A DNA stretch of 46,737 nt from ZC4RG30 sp964417875 (GCA_964417875.1 CAYQJU010000019.1:1-46737); one strand, 5' to 3'; counted from the stretch's first letter, positions 16,036 to 25,558 are shown. The notes: generated from the sequence alone by a model not told the origin. Made by a program: numbers and translations.

Positions 16036-17382
16036 ATGAAAGCTCGAAATCTCGCCAAGGGTCTGGGCGCCGTCGTGGCGCTGTTGGTGGCCGGCTCGGC
16101 CGGCGCCGATGACCTGCTGATGATCTATGACCGTGCCCTGGCGAATGACCCGCTGATCCGCGAGGCCGAGGCCAATCGCCGCGCGCAGCGGCAGAACCGG
16201 CCGCTGGCCATCTCCAACCTGTTGCCGGGCATTTCGGCCAGTGCCGGCCGGCAGCGCAACTGGGGCCAGCAGACCTTCAACGGCGTGCCGCTGCCCGGGT
16301 CCACCGACAGCTACACCACGCGCGATTCCTGGAGCGTGCAGATCAACCAGCCCATCTTCACCTGGGAGAACTGGGTGGCGCTGCGCACCGCCAATCACCA
16401 GGTGGCGCAGGCCGAGGCGGACTACCAGGCGCAGCTGCAGGACCTCGCGCAGCGCGTGGCGCGGCTGTACTTCGCCGTGCTCAATGCCCGCGACAACCTC
16501 GAGGCCGTCGAGGCGGCGCGCAATGCCATCCAGCAGCAGCTGGAGCAGTCCGAACAGCGCTTCGATGTGGGACTGATCGCGATCACCGACGTGCAGAACG
16601 CGCGCGCCGAGCGCGACAACGCCAATGCGCAGGTGATCGGCGCGCGCCGCCAGCTCTCCAGTGCCGAGGAGCAGCTGCGCGCGGTGATCGGCGAGCGGCC
16701 GCCGCAGCTGAACGAGCCCGGCGATGACATGCCGCTGGTCTCGCCGCAGCCGCAGTCCGAGGAGGCGTGGGTGAATGCGGCGATGGAGCAGAACCTGGCG
16801 CTGATCTCCACGCGCATCGCGGCCGACATCGCACGCTCCAACGTCACCAGCTCCTATGGCGGCTTCATGCCGCGCGTGAGCCTGACGCTGGGCAAGAACC
16901 ATTCGGAAGGCCTGGAGAACGACAGCGTCAGCGACGGCAAGTCGGTGTCGCTGGGCTTCACGATGAACCTCAATGGCGCCGGCTACGGTCCCTATTCGCG
17001 CACGCGCCAGACGCAGTTCCAGTGGATCGCGGCACGCGAGCGCCTGGAGCGCACCTCGCGCGACACCGAGCGGCTGACGCGCGACGCCTACCAGGGCGTG
17101 AACAGCGAGATGGCGCGCGTCGAGGCGCTGCGCCAGGCGGTGGAATCCAGCCGCACCTCGCTCGAGGCCACCGAGGCCGGCTATGAGGTGGGCACGCGCA
17201 CCGCGGTCGATGTGCTGGATGCACGGCGCTTCCTGATCCAGGCCGAAACCAACTTCTCGGCCGCCAAGTACGCGTACCTGAACAACCTGATCCAGCTGCG
17301 GCTGGCTGCCGGTGACCTGGACCGCAGCGTGCTCGAAGAGATCAACCAGTGGCTGACGGTGCAGACCACGCCGATTCCCTGA
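16036..17382 (+). CDS. tolC: TolC-family outer-membrane efflux/secretion channel
   Basis: 448 aa with an N-terminal signal peptide (GLGAVVALLVAGSAGADD). The two outer-membrane-factor halves each contain long coiled coils: DLLMIYDRALANDPLIREAEANRRAQRQNRPLAIS begins the first, and EEAWVNAAMEQNLALISTRIAADIARSNV the second. Typical motifs include QPIFTWENWVALRTA and the second-half VGTRTAVDVLDARRFLIQAETNF. The homotrimer forms the outer-membrane exit duct for RND/ABC efflux and type I secretion; no inner-membrane partner is in the window. Its 3' end overlaps the convergent waaA gene by 41 bases. Confidence 0.93.
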   Translation: MKARNLAKGLGAVVALLVAGSAGADDLLMIYDRALANDPLIREAEANRRAQRQNRPLAISNLLPGISASAGRQRNWGQQTFNGVPLPGSTDSYTTRDSWSVQINQPIFTWENWVALRTANHQVAQAEADYQAQLQDLAQRVARLYFAVLNARDNLEAVEAARNAIQQQLEQSEQRFDVGLIAITDVQNARAERDNANAQVIGARRQLSSAEEQLRAVIGERPPQLNEPGDDMPLVSPQPQSEEAWVNAAMEQNLALISTRIAADIARSNVTSSYGGFMPRVSLTLGKNHSEGLENDSVSDGKSVSLGFTMNLNGAGYGPYSRTRQTQFQWIAARERLERTSRDTERLTRDAYQGVNSEMARVEALRQAVESSRTSLEATEAGYEVGTRTAVDVLDARRFLIQAETNFSAAKYAYLNNLIQLRLAAGDLDRSVLEEINQWLTVQTTPIP

Positions 17383-18655
17383 CCAGCTGCAGGGCGCGCT
17401 GCGCGGCGCCCTGACCTTGCTCCACCGCCGCGGCGGCCCTTGCGCCAGCGGCGGCAGCCAGGGCCGGGTCGGCCAGCCAGGCCGACAGTTGCGCGAACAG
17501 TTCGCCGGCATCATTCACCACGCGGGCGCCGCCGGATGCGCACAGCGCGCGCGTCACCTCCGGTGCATTGAAGGTATGCGGGCCGCACAGCACCGGCCTT
17601 GCCAGTGCGGCCGGCTCGAGCAGGTTGTGGCCGCCCACCGGCACCAGGCTGCCGCCGACGAAGGCAGCGTCCGCGGCTGCGTACCATTGCTGGAGGACGC
17701 CCATCTGGTCGATGAGCAGCACGTCGATGGCGGGCTCAGCGAGGGTGGTGTCCGCTTTGGCGGCGCTGATGCGCGCACTGGCCAGATCCTGGCCCTGCAG
17801 CCAGCGCGCCACCGCCGCGAAGCGTTCCGGATGGCGCGGCGCGAATGCCAGCAACGGCGGCGGCGCCGATGCGGCGCGCGCAGCGGCCCGCAACCTGCGC
17901 TGCGCCTCGAGCAGCACCTCTTCTTCACCGGCATGCGTACTGCCGGCCACCCACAGCACGCGCTGCGCGGCCCAGCGGGCGCGCAGTTCGCGGCCGCGGC
18001 CGGCCAGCTGCGCATCCACGCCGACGTCGAACTTCAGGTTGCCGGTGACGTGCACCCTGTCCGCCGCCGCCCCCAGCTCGATGAAACGCTGGCGGTCGGC
18101 CTCAGCCTGGCAGCCGATGACGCCGATGCTGCGCACCGCCTGGCGCATCATTGCTGCGGCGAAGCGGCGGTAGCGCGCCAGTGAACGCGCCGACAGCCGT
18201 GCGCTCATCAATGCCACCGGCACGCGCTGGCGCGATGCCGCCGCCAGCAGGTTGGGCCACAGCTCGCATTCCACCAGCACCAGCGTGCGCGGCCGGACCC
18301 TGGCGATGAAACGTCCCACCGCGCCGGGCAGGTCCCACGGCGCCAGCTGCACGGCATGGCCGGCATCGCCGAACATCTGCCGCGCCAGCGCAAGGCCGGT
18401 CGGCGTGCCCACGGTGACCAGCACCGGACCTGTGGCCCCGTCCATGTGACGCAGCAGCGCGGCCAGCGCGCGCAGTTCGCCCACCGAGGCCGCATGCAGC
18501 CACAGCGGTGCATCGCTGCGCGCCGGCATTGCGACCGCCAGCCGCTGGCGCAGGCTGTCCTGCAGATGCGGGGTGCGCCAGCGCCGCCACCACAGGCGTG
18601 CCGCGGCCAGCGGCAGTGCGGCATAGAGCAGCAGCGAATACAGCCGGCGCTGCAT
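17342..18655 (-). CDS. waaA: 3-deoxy-D-manno-octulosonic acid (Kdo) transferase
   Basis: About 437 aa from the ATG at 18655. It adds Kdo from CMP-Kdo to lipid A precursors at the inner membrane. An N-terminal membrane anchor (LYSLLLYAALPLAAARLWWRR) is followed by WLHAASVGELRA, with the catalytic glutamate of the family, and VLVTVGTPTGLALA, VECELWPNLL and the C-terminal GT-B motif FVGGSLVPVGGHNLLEPAALARPVLCGPHTFN. The start is two bases after the stop of kdkA, so the pair is translationally linked. Whether it adds one or two Kdo residues is unclear. A neighbouring Kdo kinase suggests one, as in Haemophilus. Confidence 0.94.
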   Translation of the reverse strand: MQRRLYSLLLYAALPLAAARLWWRRWRTPHLQDSLRQRLAVAMPARSDAPLWLHAASVGELRALAALLRHMDGATGPVLVTVGTPTGLALARQMFGDAGHAVQLAPWDLPGAVGRFIARVRPRTLVLVECELWPNLLAAASRQRVPVALMSARLSARSLARYRRFAAAMMRQAVRSIGVIGCQAEADRQRFIELGAAADRVHVTGNLKFDVGVDAQLAGRGRELRARWAAQRVLWVAGSTHAGEEEVLLEAQRRLRAAARAASAPPPLLAFAPRHPERFAAVARWLQGQDLASARISAAKADTTLAEPAIDVLLIDQMGVLQQWYAAADAAFVGGSLVPVGGHNLLEPAALARPVLCGPHTFNAPEVTRALCASGGARVVNDAGELFAQLSAWLADPALAAAAGARAAAAVEQGQGAAQRALQLVRESAWSAPSATG

Positions 18656-18657
18656 GG

Positions 18658-19416
18658 CTACGGCGGCTGGAACCACGCGGTGAGCAGCACCTGCCACTGC
18701 GTGTCGTCGAAGCGGCGCGTGCGGCGCGCATCCTCCAGCGCATCGAGCGAGCGGCGCAGCCGCGCAAGGTTGGCATCACGCCAGATGCCCGGGCGGCGGC
18801 GCCTGCGCGCCTTGTCGAAATCGATCAGGAACACCTCGTCTGCGCCGCGCAGCAGGATGTTGTGCGCATTCAGGTCGCCGTGGTCCAGGCCCCATTCATG
18901 GAAGCGGCGGATGGTGCGTCCGATGGCCGCCCAGGTGGACAGCGGCACATCCTGCTCGTCGAGCACGGCGGCCAGCGTGCGTGTGTCGGGCAGATAGTCG
19001 GTGATGATGTCGGCGGTATAGCCCGGGCCCTGTCGCTCGTAGCGCACCGCCACCGGGCGCGGCACCGGCATCGCATCGGCATGCAGGCGCAGCGTCAGCT
19101 TCAGTTCCGCCAGCGGACGGGTGCGTGCTTCGCCCAGCCACAGGTAGCGTTCGGCACTGAGCGCGGCGGCCAGTCCGCCGCGCAGATAGTGGCGCAGCAG
19201 GAAGCGGCGGCCGGCATGCTCGAAGCCGATGGCCGCGCCGCGGCCGGTGTGGCGCGCGACGACGGCGTCCTGTGCGATCCAGAAGCGCGGCCGGAACCAG
19301 TCGAGCGTGACGGGGGCATCGGCGGCGGCATTGACGAACCAGGCTCCCTGCCCGGCCGGACCGCGCACCGCGGTGCGCAGCAGCCGCAGGGCGGGCTGTG
19401 CCGCCGTGGAGTTCAA
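18658..19416 (-). CDS. kdkA: Kdo kinase
   Basis: About 252 aa. It phosphorylates Kdo in the lipopolysaccharide core using ATP. The kinase-like motifs are RHYLRGGLAAALS (N-lobe), DHGDLNAHNILL (catalytic loop, HGD) and LIDFDKARRRR (metal-binding DFD). Residues before QGAWFVNAAADAP are poorly conserved. The frame is open upstream to 19506 but that would lie inside the zinc-finger gene. A TTG at 19416 sits in TTGA with the zinc-finger stop codon, so it is a likely coupled start. Genes for Kdo transferase (downstream) and Kdo kinase together fit a mono-Kdo core pathway. Confidence 0.88.
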   Translation of the reverse strand: MNSTAAQPALRLLRTAVRGPAGQGAWFVNAAADAPVTLDWFRPRFWIAQDAVVARHTGRGAAIGFEHAGRRFLLRHYLRGGLAAALSAERYLWLGEARTRPLAELKLTLRLHADAMPVPRPVAVRYERQGPGYTADIITDYLPDTRTLAAVLDEQDVPLSTWAAIGRTIRRFHEWGLDHGDLNAHNILLRGADEVFLIDFDKARRRRRPGIWRDANLARLRRSLDALEDARRTRRFDDTQWQVLLTAWFQPP

Positions 19417-19607
19417 CGGCGCAAGAAGAACTCGGCGCCGCAGTACGGACACTTGGCGCTGCCGGTCTGCCCGATGGGCAGGTACACGCGCGGATGCGAA
19501 TTCCACAGGCTCATCTGCGGCATCGGGCAGGACAGGGGCAGGTCGGCGGGCTCCACTTCGTAGCTGGTGGAGGCATTGGCCGGCAGGACGGGGTTGGCAG
19601 CAGACAT
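19413..19607 (-). CDS. Small zinc-finger domain protein
   Basis: 64 aa. Conserved pattern C-x(9)-H...C-P-Y-C-G: CPMPQMSLWNSHPRVYLPIG followed by AKCPYCGAEF. This zinc-finger family is related to the mitochondrial complex I subunit NDUFS6. Such small proteins are widespread in proteobacteria, often near lipopolysaccharide core or branched-chain genes, and their role is not established. The start at 19607 is eight bases downstream of the glnE stop codon. It overlaps the kdkA TTG start. Confidence 0.85.
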   Translation of the reverse strand: MSAANPVLPANASTSYEVEPADLPLSCPMPQMSLWNSHPRVYLPIGQTGSAKCPYCGAEFFLRR

Positions 19608-19614
19608 GGCGCGA

Positions 19615-22485
19615 TTATACGGGCTCGCCCATGGTGGCGCGCCAGATGGCGCCCACCGCCTGCCGTTCGGTGGCGAAATCGGCCTCGGGCAGCACATTGG
19701 ACTGGTTCTCCAGCGCGCGGCGGTGGGCCAGCTGGCGATAGCGCTGGTAGGCGTGCACCAGCACGTCGACGTCGGACTGCGGCACCAGCGCCGCCGAGGC
19801 CAGCGATTCCAGCTGGCGGATGGTGTCCGAGAAATACACCACCGGCGGATGTTGCGCGGCATGCGCCAGCGCCCAGTACTGCGCCAGGAACTCGATGTCG
19901 GCGATGCCGCCGCGGTCCTGCTTCAGGTCGAACTGGCCGGGCTTCGCCGCCGACAGCTCGCGGCGCATGCGCTCACGCATCTCGCCCACCTTCTGCTTCA
20001 GGTCCTCGCGGCGCACCGCATCCTGCAGCACCCCGGTGCGCACCTGCTCGATGCGCGCCATCAGCGCGGCATCGCCGGCCACGGCGCGCGCATGCAGCAG
20101 CGCCTGGTGTTCCCATGTCCAGGCTTCCTCGAACTGGTAGCGGCGGAAGGCCTCGATGCTGGTGACCAGCATGCCGCCCTTGCCCGAGGGGCGCAGGCGC
20201 ACGTCCACTTCATAGAGCCGGCCGGCCACCGAATGCGTGGTCAGCAGCAGGATCAGCCGCTGCGCGTATCGCAGGAAGAACACCTGGTTGTCCAGCGGCG
20301 AATCGCCATCGGTTTCCTGCTGCTCGTCGCTGCTGTCGTGGATGAACACCAGGTCCAGGTCCGAGCCATAGCCGAGCTCGTGGCCGCCGAGCTTGCCGTA
20401 ACCCAGGGCCGCGATGCGCACCGCGCGGCGGCCGGACTCATCGGTGCAATGCGGACGGCCATACTGCGCACCCATCTGCCGCATCGCCAGGTCCATCGCG
20501 CGCTCCAGGATCAGGCTGGCGATCTCGGTGAGGCGGTCGCTGACCTGCATCAACGGCAGCCGGCCGGAAAGATCCGCCAGCGCCACGCGGAACACCGCAG
20601 CCTGCTTGAAGCGCGCCATCGCCTCGACCTCGCGCTCCACATCGCCGGCCGGCACATCGCCCATGCGCAGCGCGAGTTCCGCTTCGAGCTGCGAGCGATC
20701 GGGCAGCGACTGCTTCCAGCGCTGGTCGAGCAGCTCATCGAGCAGCGCCGGGTTGCGCGCGATCTGCCCGGCGAGGAAATCGCCGCGCCGGCACACATCG
20801 AGCAGTTCCTCGCGGGCGCGCGGGTTCTCCACCAGCAGCGAGAAATAGGCCGAGCGCTGGCCGATGGACTCGATCACATTGCAGATGCGGCGGAAGGTGT
20901 CCGGCTCGTGGCAGGCATGGTGGCCGGCCAGCAGCAGTTCGAGCAGCGCCTTCAGGCGGCGGCGACCGGTTTCATCCAGGCGCCGCAGGCGGCTGCCCTG
21001 CACCAGCTGCTCCAGCTGTGCCAACAGCGCGCTGCCGTCACCATCGAGGTCGCAGGCTGCCAGCTGCTCGCGCAGCGGCGCGCGGTCCAGGCCCGGCTCC
21101 CACAATGCGGCCAGATCCAGCGCGGTGGCCGGGCGCGCCGTGCTGTCGCTGAACAGCTCGCCGAAATGCCGCGTCACCTCCGCGCGCGCCGCGGCCAGGC
21201 GCGACTGCATCGCCTCGACGCCGGTGAAGCCTGCGGCCAGCGCGATGCGTTCCAGCGCCACGGCGTCCTCGGGCAGCTCGTGGCTCTGCTGGTCACCGAG
21301 CATCTGCACGCGGTTCTCCAGCAGCCGCAGCAGCTCATAGGCCTGCTGCAGCTCCTGCACCGCAGCCGCCGGCAGCATGCGCTCGCCGGCCAGGCGCGGC
21401 AGCACGGTCAGCAGCGAGGGTTCGCGCAGGCGGCCGTCCTGGCCACCGCGCACCAGCTGGAAGGCCTGCACGATGAACTCGATCTCGCGGATGCCGCCGG
21501 CGCCCAGCTTGAGGCTGCGCGCACGGTCGCGGCGCTGCACGTCGCGTGCGATCAGCGCCTTCATCTCGCGCAGCGCCTCGAACACGCCGAAGTCCAGGTA
21601 GCGCCGGTACACGAAGGGCCGCAGCACATCGTGCCACTGCGGTTCGAACAGCGCGGCGCCGGTGAGCGCGCGTGCCTTCACATAGGCATAGCGCTCCCAG
21701 TCGCGGCCGTGCGCGGCCAGGTAATCCTCGAAGAAGGTGAAGCTTGCGGCCAGCGGACCACTTTCGCCGAACGGGCGCAGGCGCATGTCCACGCGGAACA
21801 CGAAGCCTTCCTCGGTGGCGGCGTCGAGCAGCCGGATCAGCAGGCGACCCTGGCGGGTGTAGTACTCCTCCAGCGCCAGCGGCGAGGCACCGTCGGTCTC
21901 GCCCCGGCCAGTGGGATACAGGAACACCAGGTCGACGTCGGAGGAGAAATTCAGCTCGCAGCCGCCGAGCTTGCCCATGCCGAGCACGATCAGCTCACCG
22001 GCCCCGGCGGGCGGGCGGCCATGGCGCGCAGCCAGCAGGGTCGCGGCCATGCGCGCCGCGGCGGCAATGGTGGCGGAGGCAAACCAGGAGGTCTCGCGCA
22101 GCGTGGCCTGCACGGTGCAAAGCCCTGCGATGTCGCGCCACGCCAGGCGCAGCATCTCGCGCCGGCGCAGCTGCCGCAGCGCCCGCATGCAGGCGGCCTC
22201 ATCGCCGGCATGCCTTGTCTCGATTGCGGCCAGCAGGCCTTCATAGTCGGCAAGGCTGCGCGGCGCATGCAGGCCGTCGGCCAGCAGCGATTGAAGCAAG
22301 CCATCCTCGCGAAGCATCGCGGCATGCGCAAAGTCGCTGCCGATCAGCACCTGCTGCGCGCTGGCGGCAAGGGCGGCATCTGCTTCGAGCAATGCTGTGG
22401 TGCCTGGCGCGGCCTCTGCCAGTTGCGCGCGGCGCGCCTCGAGCAGCGCGGCCAGCGCAGGGCTGGAACCGGATTGCAACGCCAT
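19615..22485 (-). CDS. glnE: Bifunctional glutamine synthetase adenylyltransferase/deadenylase
   Basis: About 956 aa. It adenylylates glutamine synthetase (GlnA) or removes AMP from it in response to PII state. Two nucleotidyltransferase domains are clear. The first has VLGMGKLGGCELNFSSDVDLVFLY and the second has ALGYGKLGGHELGYGSDLDLVFIHD; the paired Asp residues bind metal. The linker helical regions (GAGGIREIEFIVQAFQLVRGG; DRGGIADIEFLAQYWALAHA) are typical. The ATG at 22485 is used because it follows the stop of the SDR gene (22493). An earlier start at 22515 would overlap that gene. Confidence 0.95.
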   Translation of the reverse strand: MALQSGSSPALAALLEARRAQLAEAAPGTTALLEADAALAASAQQVLIGSDFAHAAMLREDGLLQSLLADGLHAPRSLADYEGLLAAIETRHAGDEAACMRALRQLRRREMLRLAWRDIAGLCTVQATLRETSWFASATIAAAARMAATLLAARHGRPPAGAGELIVLGMGKLGGCELNFSSDVDLVFLYPTGRGETDGASPLALEEYYTRQGRLLIRLLDAATEEGFVFRVDMRLRPFGESGPLAASFTFFEDYLAAHGRDWERYAYVKARALTGAALFEPQWHDVLRPFVYRRYLDFGVFEALREMKALIARDVQRRDRARSLKLGAGGIREIEFIVQAFQLVRGGQDGRLREPSLLTVLPRLAGERMLPAAAVQELQQAYELLRLLENRVQMLGDQQSHELPEDAVALERIALAAGFTGVEAMQSRLAAARAEVTRHFGELFSDSTARPATALDLAALWEPGLDRAPLREQLAACDLDGDGSALLAQLEQLVQGSRLRRLDETGRRRLKALLELLLAGHHACHEPDTFRRICNVIESIGQRSAYFSLLVENPRAREELLDVCRRGDFLAGQIARNPALLDELLDQRWKQSLPDRSQLEAELALRMGDVPAGDVEREVEAMARFKQAAVFRVALADLSGRLPLMQVSDRLTEIASLILERAMDLAMRQMGAQYGRPHCTDESGRRAVRIAALGYGKLGGHELGYGSDLDLVFIHDSSDEQQETDGDSPLDNQVFFLRYAQRLILLLTTHSVAGRLYEVDVRLRPSGKGGMLVTSIEAFRRYQFEEAWTWEHQALLHARAVAGDAALMARIEQVRTGVLQDAVRREDLKQKVGEMRERMRRELSAAKPGQFDLKQDRGGIADIEFLAQYWALAHAAQHPPVVYFSDTIRQLESLASAALVPQSDVDVLVHAYQRYRQLAHRRALENQSNVLPEADFATERQAVGAIWRATMGEPV

Positions 22486-22492
22486 CGAAGGG

Positions 22493-23248
22493 CTAGAGCT
22501 CAATGACCCCGCCATCGACGAACAGGTCGACCCCGGTGATGAAGCTGGCTTCGTCGGAGCTGAGGAACAGCACCGCGCGCGCGATCTCGTCGGGGGTGCC
22601 CATGCGCTTCATCGGCGTGTTGGCGATCATCATCTGGCGCAGCGCATCGGCGGCCTTCTCGTCCATGCCGGGATTGCGATAGATGATCGGCGTCTCGGTG
22701 GGCCCCGGGCTGACCATGTTGACACGGATGCCCTGCGCCACCAGTTCCACGGCGAAGATGCGCACCACGGCGCGCAGCCCGGCCTTCGATGCGGCATAGA
22801 CCGCATTGGCCGGCGCCGCCAGCTGGCTGCCGATCGAGCCGGTGAACACGATGGCGCCGCCCTTGCCCATCAGCGGCAATACCTTCTGCGCGGCGAAGAA
22901 ACAGCCCTTCAGGTTCACATCGTGCACCTGGTCCCACATTTCCGGCGTCACCGCCGGCACCGGTGCGAAACCTCCGACGCCGGCGTTGACGAACAGCACA
23001 TCGACGCGGCCGAAGCGCTCGCGCACCTGCCGCACCACGTCATCGGTGCTGGCAAGGTCGGCGATGTCGGCGCGCAGGGCGAGCGCACCAGGACCCAGCT
23101 CGGCGGCCACGGCCTGCAGCGTCTGTGGATCGCGCCCGGTGATGACCACCTGGCCGCCCTCGGCCGCATAAGCCAGTGCCGCGGCACGGCCGATGCCGCT
23201 GTTGCCGCCGATCACCAGCACCACCCTGCCCTCGAACCTGGCGCGCAT
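22493..23248 (-). CDS. Short-chain dehydrogenase/reductase
   Basis: About 251 aa. Glycine motif GGNSGIGRAA, D/NAG as FVNAGVGG, catalytic Ser in IVFTGSIGSQL, and Y-x3-K in YAASKAGLRAVV. The C-terminal SFITGVDLFVDGG is typical of the classical SDR family. The ATG at 23248 is chosen because GAGGGA stands six bases upstream; an ATG at 23260 follows the upstream stop directly. It is co-oriented with an NTF2-like gene, a pairing seen in catabolic or detoxification operons. Substrate unknown. Confidence 0.87.
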   Translation of the reverse strand: MRARFEGRVVLVIGGNSGIGRAAALAYAAEGGQVVITGRDPQTLQAVAAELGPGALALRADIADLASTDDVVRQVRERFGRVDVLFVNAGVGGFAPVPAVTPEMWDQVHDVNLKGCFFAAQKVLPLMGKGGAIVFTGSIGSQLAAPANAVYAASKAGLRAVVRIFAVELVAQGIRVNMVSPGPTETPIIYRNPGMDEKAADALRQMMIANTPMKRMGTPDEIARAVLFLSSDEASFITGVDLFVDGGVIEL

Positions 23249-23260
23249 GGAATCCCTCAT

Positions 23261-23650
23261 TCAGAACATCGGCACGGGATTGACCGGCTTCGCCGGCACA
23301 TCCATCAGCACATCCCAGTGCTCGACGATCAGGTTGCCGTCGAGGCGGAAGATGTCGACCACGGCCATGCCCGGGTCGCCGTGGTGGCGGATCACATGCG
23401 TGTGCACGATCACGTGGTCACCATCGACGAAGCTGCGCTTGATGTGGGTCTCGGCATCGGGCGACTGGCCGCGGATGAAGTCGAGGAACTGCTTCAGCGC
23501 ATCGCGCCCCGGCGGCGCCAGCGAGCTGTGCTGCACATAGTCCGGTGCGATGTACTGGTCCACCTTCGAGGAATCGAACGGGATCAGCACGTCCCGGTAC
23601 ATGGCCATCACCAGGTCGAGGTTCTGCTGTTCTTGCACCGTGCGTGGCAT
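23261..23650 (-). CDS. SnoaL/NTF2-like protein
   Basis: 129 aa with the SnoaL-like fold pattern: MAMYRDVLIPFDSSKVDQYIAPDYVQHSSLAPPGRDALKQFL-type helix-sheet start, then HVIVHTHVIRHHGDPGMAVVDIFRLDGNLIVEHWDV. SnoaL-like proteins catalyse small isomerisations or cyclisations or bind hydrophobic ligands. AAGGGG six bases before the ATG supports the start. It lies directly upstream of the SDR gene, so the two likely act together on one compound. Confidence 0.85.
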   Translation of the reverse strand: MPRTVQEQQNLDLVMAMYRDVLIPFDSSKVDQYIAPDYVQHSSLAPPGRDALKQFLDFIRGQSPDAETHIKRSFVDGDHVIVHTHVIRHHGDPGMAVVDIFRLDGNLIVEHWDVLMDVPAKPVNPVPMF

Positions 23651-23707
23651 GCCATCCCCTTCTTGTCCGCGGCAACCGGCGCGATTCTCGCCGATGCGCC
23701 GTGCAAA

Positions 23708-25504
23708 CTACAGTCCGTAGCGGCGCACCAGCATCCAGGAGAGCACCACCAGCATCAGGATCACCAGCGGCACGCCGACGCGCACGAAGTCCGCGAAGCG
23801 GTAGCCGGCGGCCTTCATGACCAGCAAGTGTGTCTGGTAGGCCATCGGCGTGGCGAAGCTGAGGTTCGCGCCGAACAGGATGGCCAGCACGAAGGGCTCC
23901 ACCGGCACACCCATCAGGCGTGCGGTCTCCACCGCCACCGGCGCGCCGATGCTGGCCGCGGCGGCATTGGAGACGAAGTTGGTCAGCAGCGCCGCGAAGG
24001 TCATGAACAGCGCCAGCTGCGCCGCTGCGGGCAGGTCACGGACCATCGCCTCGACGCCGGCGGCCAGCCACGCGGCCGCACCGGTGGTCACCAGGCTCTG
24101 GCCCAGCGCAATGCTGGCCACCACCAGCAGGATCACCTCCATGCTCAGCGCGCGGCCCATGCCCTCAAGGCGCAGGCAGCCGGTGGCGATCATCGCTACC
24201 ACGCCGGCGAAGGCGGCCACATGGATGGGCAGCAGGCGCGTGGCCGACATCAGCACCACCAGGCCCATGATCAGCACCGCCAGCGGCGCGCGCGGCGTGC
24301 GCGGCAGCTCGCGGGAGGCATCCATCACCAGCAGTCCCGCCACGGCGCGCAGCCGGTCGATGCTCTCGGCGCTCCCGCGCACCAGCAGCACGTCGCCGGC
24401 CGACAGCGGCGTCTCGCGCACCGGCCGCCGCGAATGCAACAGGTCGGTGGCGCCATAGTCGCGGCCGGCCACTTTCACATCATGCGTCTCCTCGAAGTTG
24501 ACGCGGCTGAGCATGCGGCCCACCAGCGGCGAGTCGTTGCCGATCACCACCTCGGCCAGGCGCATGTCCGGCTTGTTCAGCACCGGCTGCGCCAGTTCGC
24601 CGACGCCGAAGATGGCGCCGAACTCGCGCAGTCCCTCGGGCGTATCGCGCAGCCGCAGCACATCGCCGGGTTCGAGCACCAGCGAGTCATCCAGGCCGAA
24701 GTCGGTGCCCTGGCGCTCCACGGCAGTCACCGGCAGCGCCTGCCCGAAGGCGCGCGCGGCACGCGCCAGGCTGCGCCCCACCAGCTTGCGATGCTCTGCG
24801 GTGAGTTCCACCTGCGCGTCGTAGCGGCGTGGCGAAACCATGTTGGTCAGCGGCGCATCCGGCAGCAGCCGCGGCGCGATCAGCCACAGGTACACCAGCG
24901 CTGCACCAAAACCGGCCGCCGCGATGGAGGTGAAGTCGAACACGCCCATCGGCTGCATGCCGAGGTCGCTGGCAATGGACAGCACCAGCACGTTGGTGGA
25001 GGTGCCGATGGCGGTGAGCATGCCGCCGGCCAGCACCGCGAAGCTGACCGGCATCAGGCTGCGCGCCGGCGAGGTGCCGGTGCGCTGTGCCAGGCTGATC
25101 AGCACCGGCAACAGCAGCACGATCAGCGGCGTGTCGTTGATGAACGCGCTGGCCGCACCGGCCATGATCAGCGTCACCAGCAGGCCCAGCACCGGATGGA
25201 TGGACCAGATGCGCGCCAGCAGCCGCACCATCGGCTCCAGCGCGCCGGTCACCGTCAGGCCGCGCGCGAGGATCATCAGGCAGCAGATGGCCACCAGCGC
25301 CGGATGCCCGAAGGATCCGAGCACCTCCACCTCGGTGAGCTGCGCATCGCGCGAGATGAACGGGAAGAAATGGAAGATCACCAGCAGCGCCAGCAGCAGC
25401 AGCACCGAAACCATCTCGATGCGGATCCACGGGCGCGTGTACAGGTAGAAAGCACCCGCTGCCACCAGCAGCGTCACCAGGGCATGCGTATCCGGCAACT
25501 CCAT
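23708..25504 (-). CDS. SLC13-type anion permease with TrkA-C domains
   Basis: This 598-aa membrane protein has five to six transmembrane helices, then two cytoplasmic TrkA-C/RCK-C domains (about 205-370), then a second set of helices. Signature motifs include INDTPLIVLLLPVLISLA and AIGTSTNVLVLSIA in the first half and NFVSNAAAASIGAPVAVETA and GANLSFATPMAYQT in the second, as in the DASS/SLC13 family. Family members carry dicarboxylates, sulfate or other anions with sodium. The TrkA-C domains suggest regulation by a small ligand. The substrate cannot be assigned. No ribosome site is obvious. Confidence 0.87.
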   Translation of the reverse strand: MELPDTHALVTLLVAAGAFYLYTRPWIRIEMVSVLLLLALLVIFHFFPFISRDAQLTEVEVLGSFGHPALVAICCLMILARGLTVTGALEPMVRLLARIWSIHPVLGLLVTLIMAGAASAFINDTPLIVLLLPVLISLAQRTGTSPARSLMPVSFAVLAGGMLTAIGTSTNVLVLSIASDLGMQPMGVFDFTSIAAAGFGAALVYLWLIAPRLLPDAPLTNMVSPRRYDAQVELTAEHRKLVGRSLARAARAFGQALPVTAVERQGTDFGLDDSLVLEPGDVLRLRDTPEGLREFGAIFGVGELAQPVLNKPDMRLAEVVIGNDSPLVGRMLSRVNFEETHDVKVAGRDYGATDLLHSRRPVRETPLSAGDVLLVRGSAESIDRLRAVAGLLVMDASRELPRTPRAPLAVLIMGLVVLMSATRLLPIHVAAFAGVVAMIATGCLRLEGMGRALSMEVILLVVASIALGQSLVTTGAAAWLAAGVEAMVRDLPAAAQLALFMTFAALLTNFVSNAAAASIGAPVAVETARLMGVPVEPFVLAILFGANLSFATPMAYQTHLLVMKAAGYRFADFVRVGVPLVILMLVVLSWMLVRRYGL

Positions 25505-25558
25505 CCGGGCGGATACTAGCCTGAAGCGCCGCGGTGATGCGCGGAAAGACCGGCCCGG

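Noticed and set aside
14209..17514. An 1101-codon minus-strand open frame across pcm and tolC
   Set aside because: Antisense to two clear genes, no signal or motif, typical GC-rich shadow.
22397..25519. A 1040-codon plus-strand open frame across the SDR, NTF2 and permease genes
   Set aside because: Histidine/glutamine-rich nonsense composition; real genes are on the other strand.
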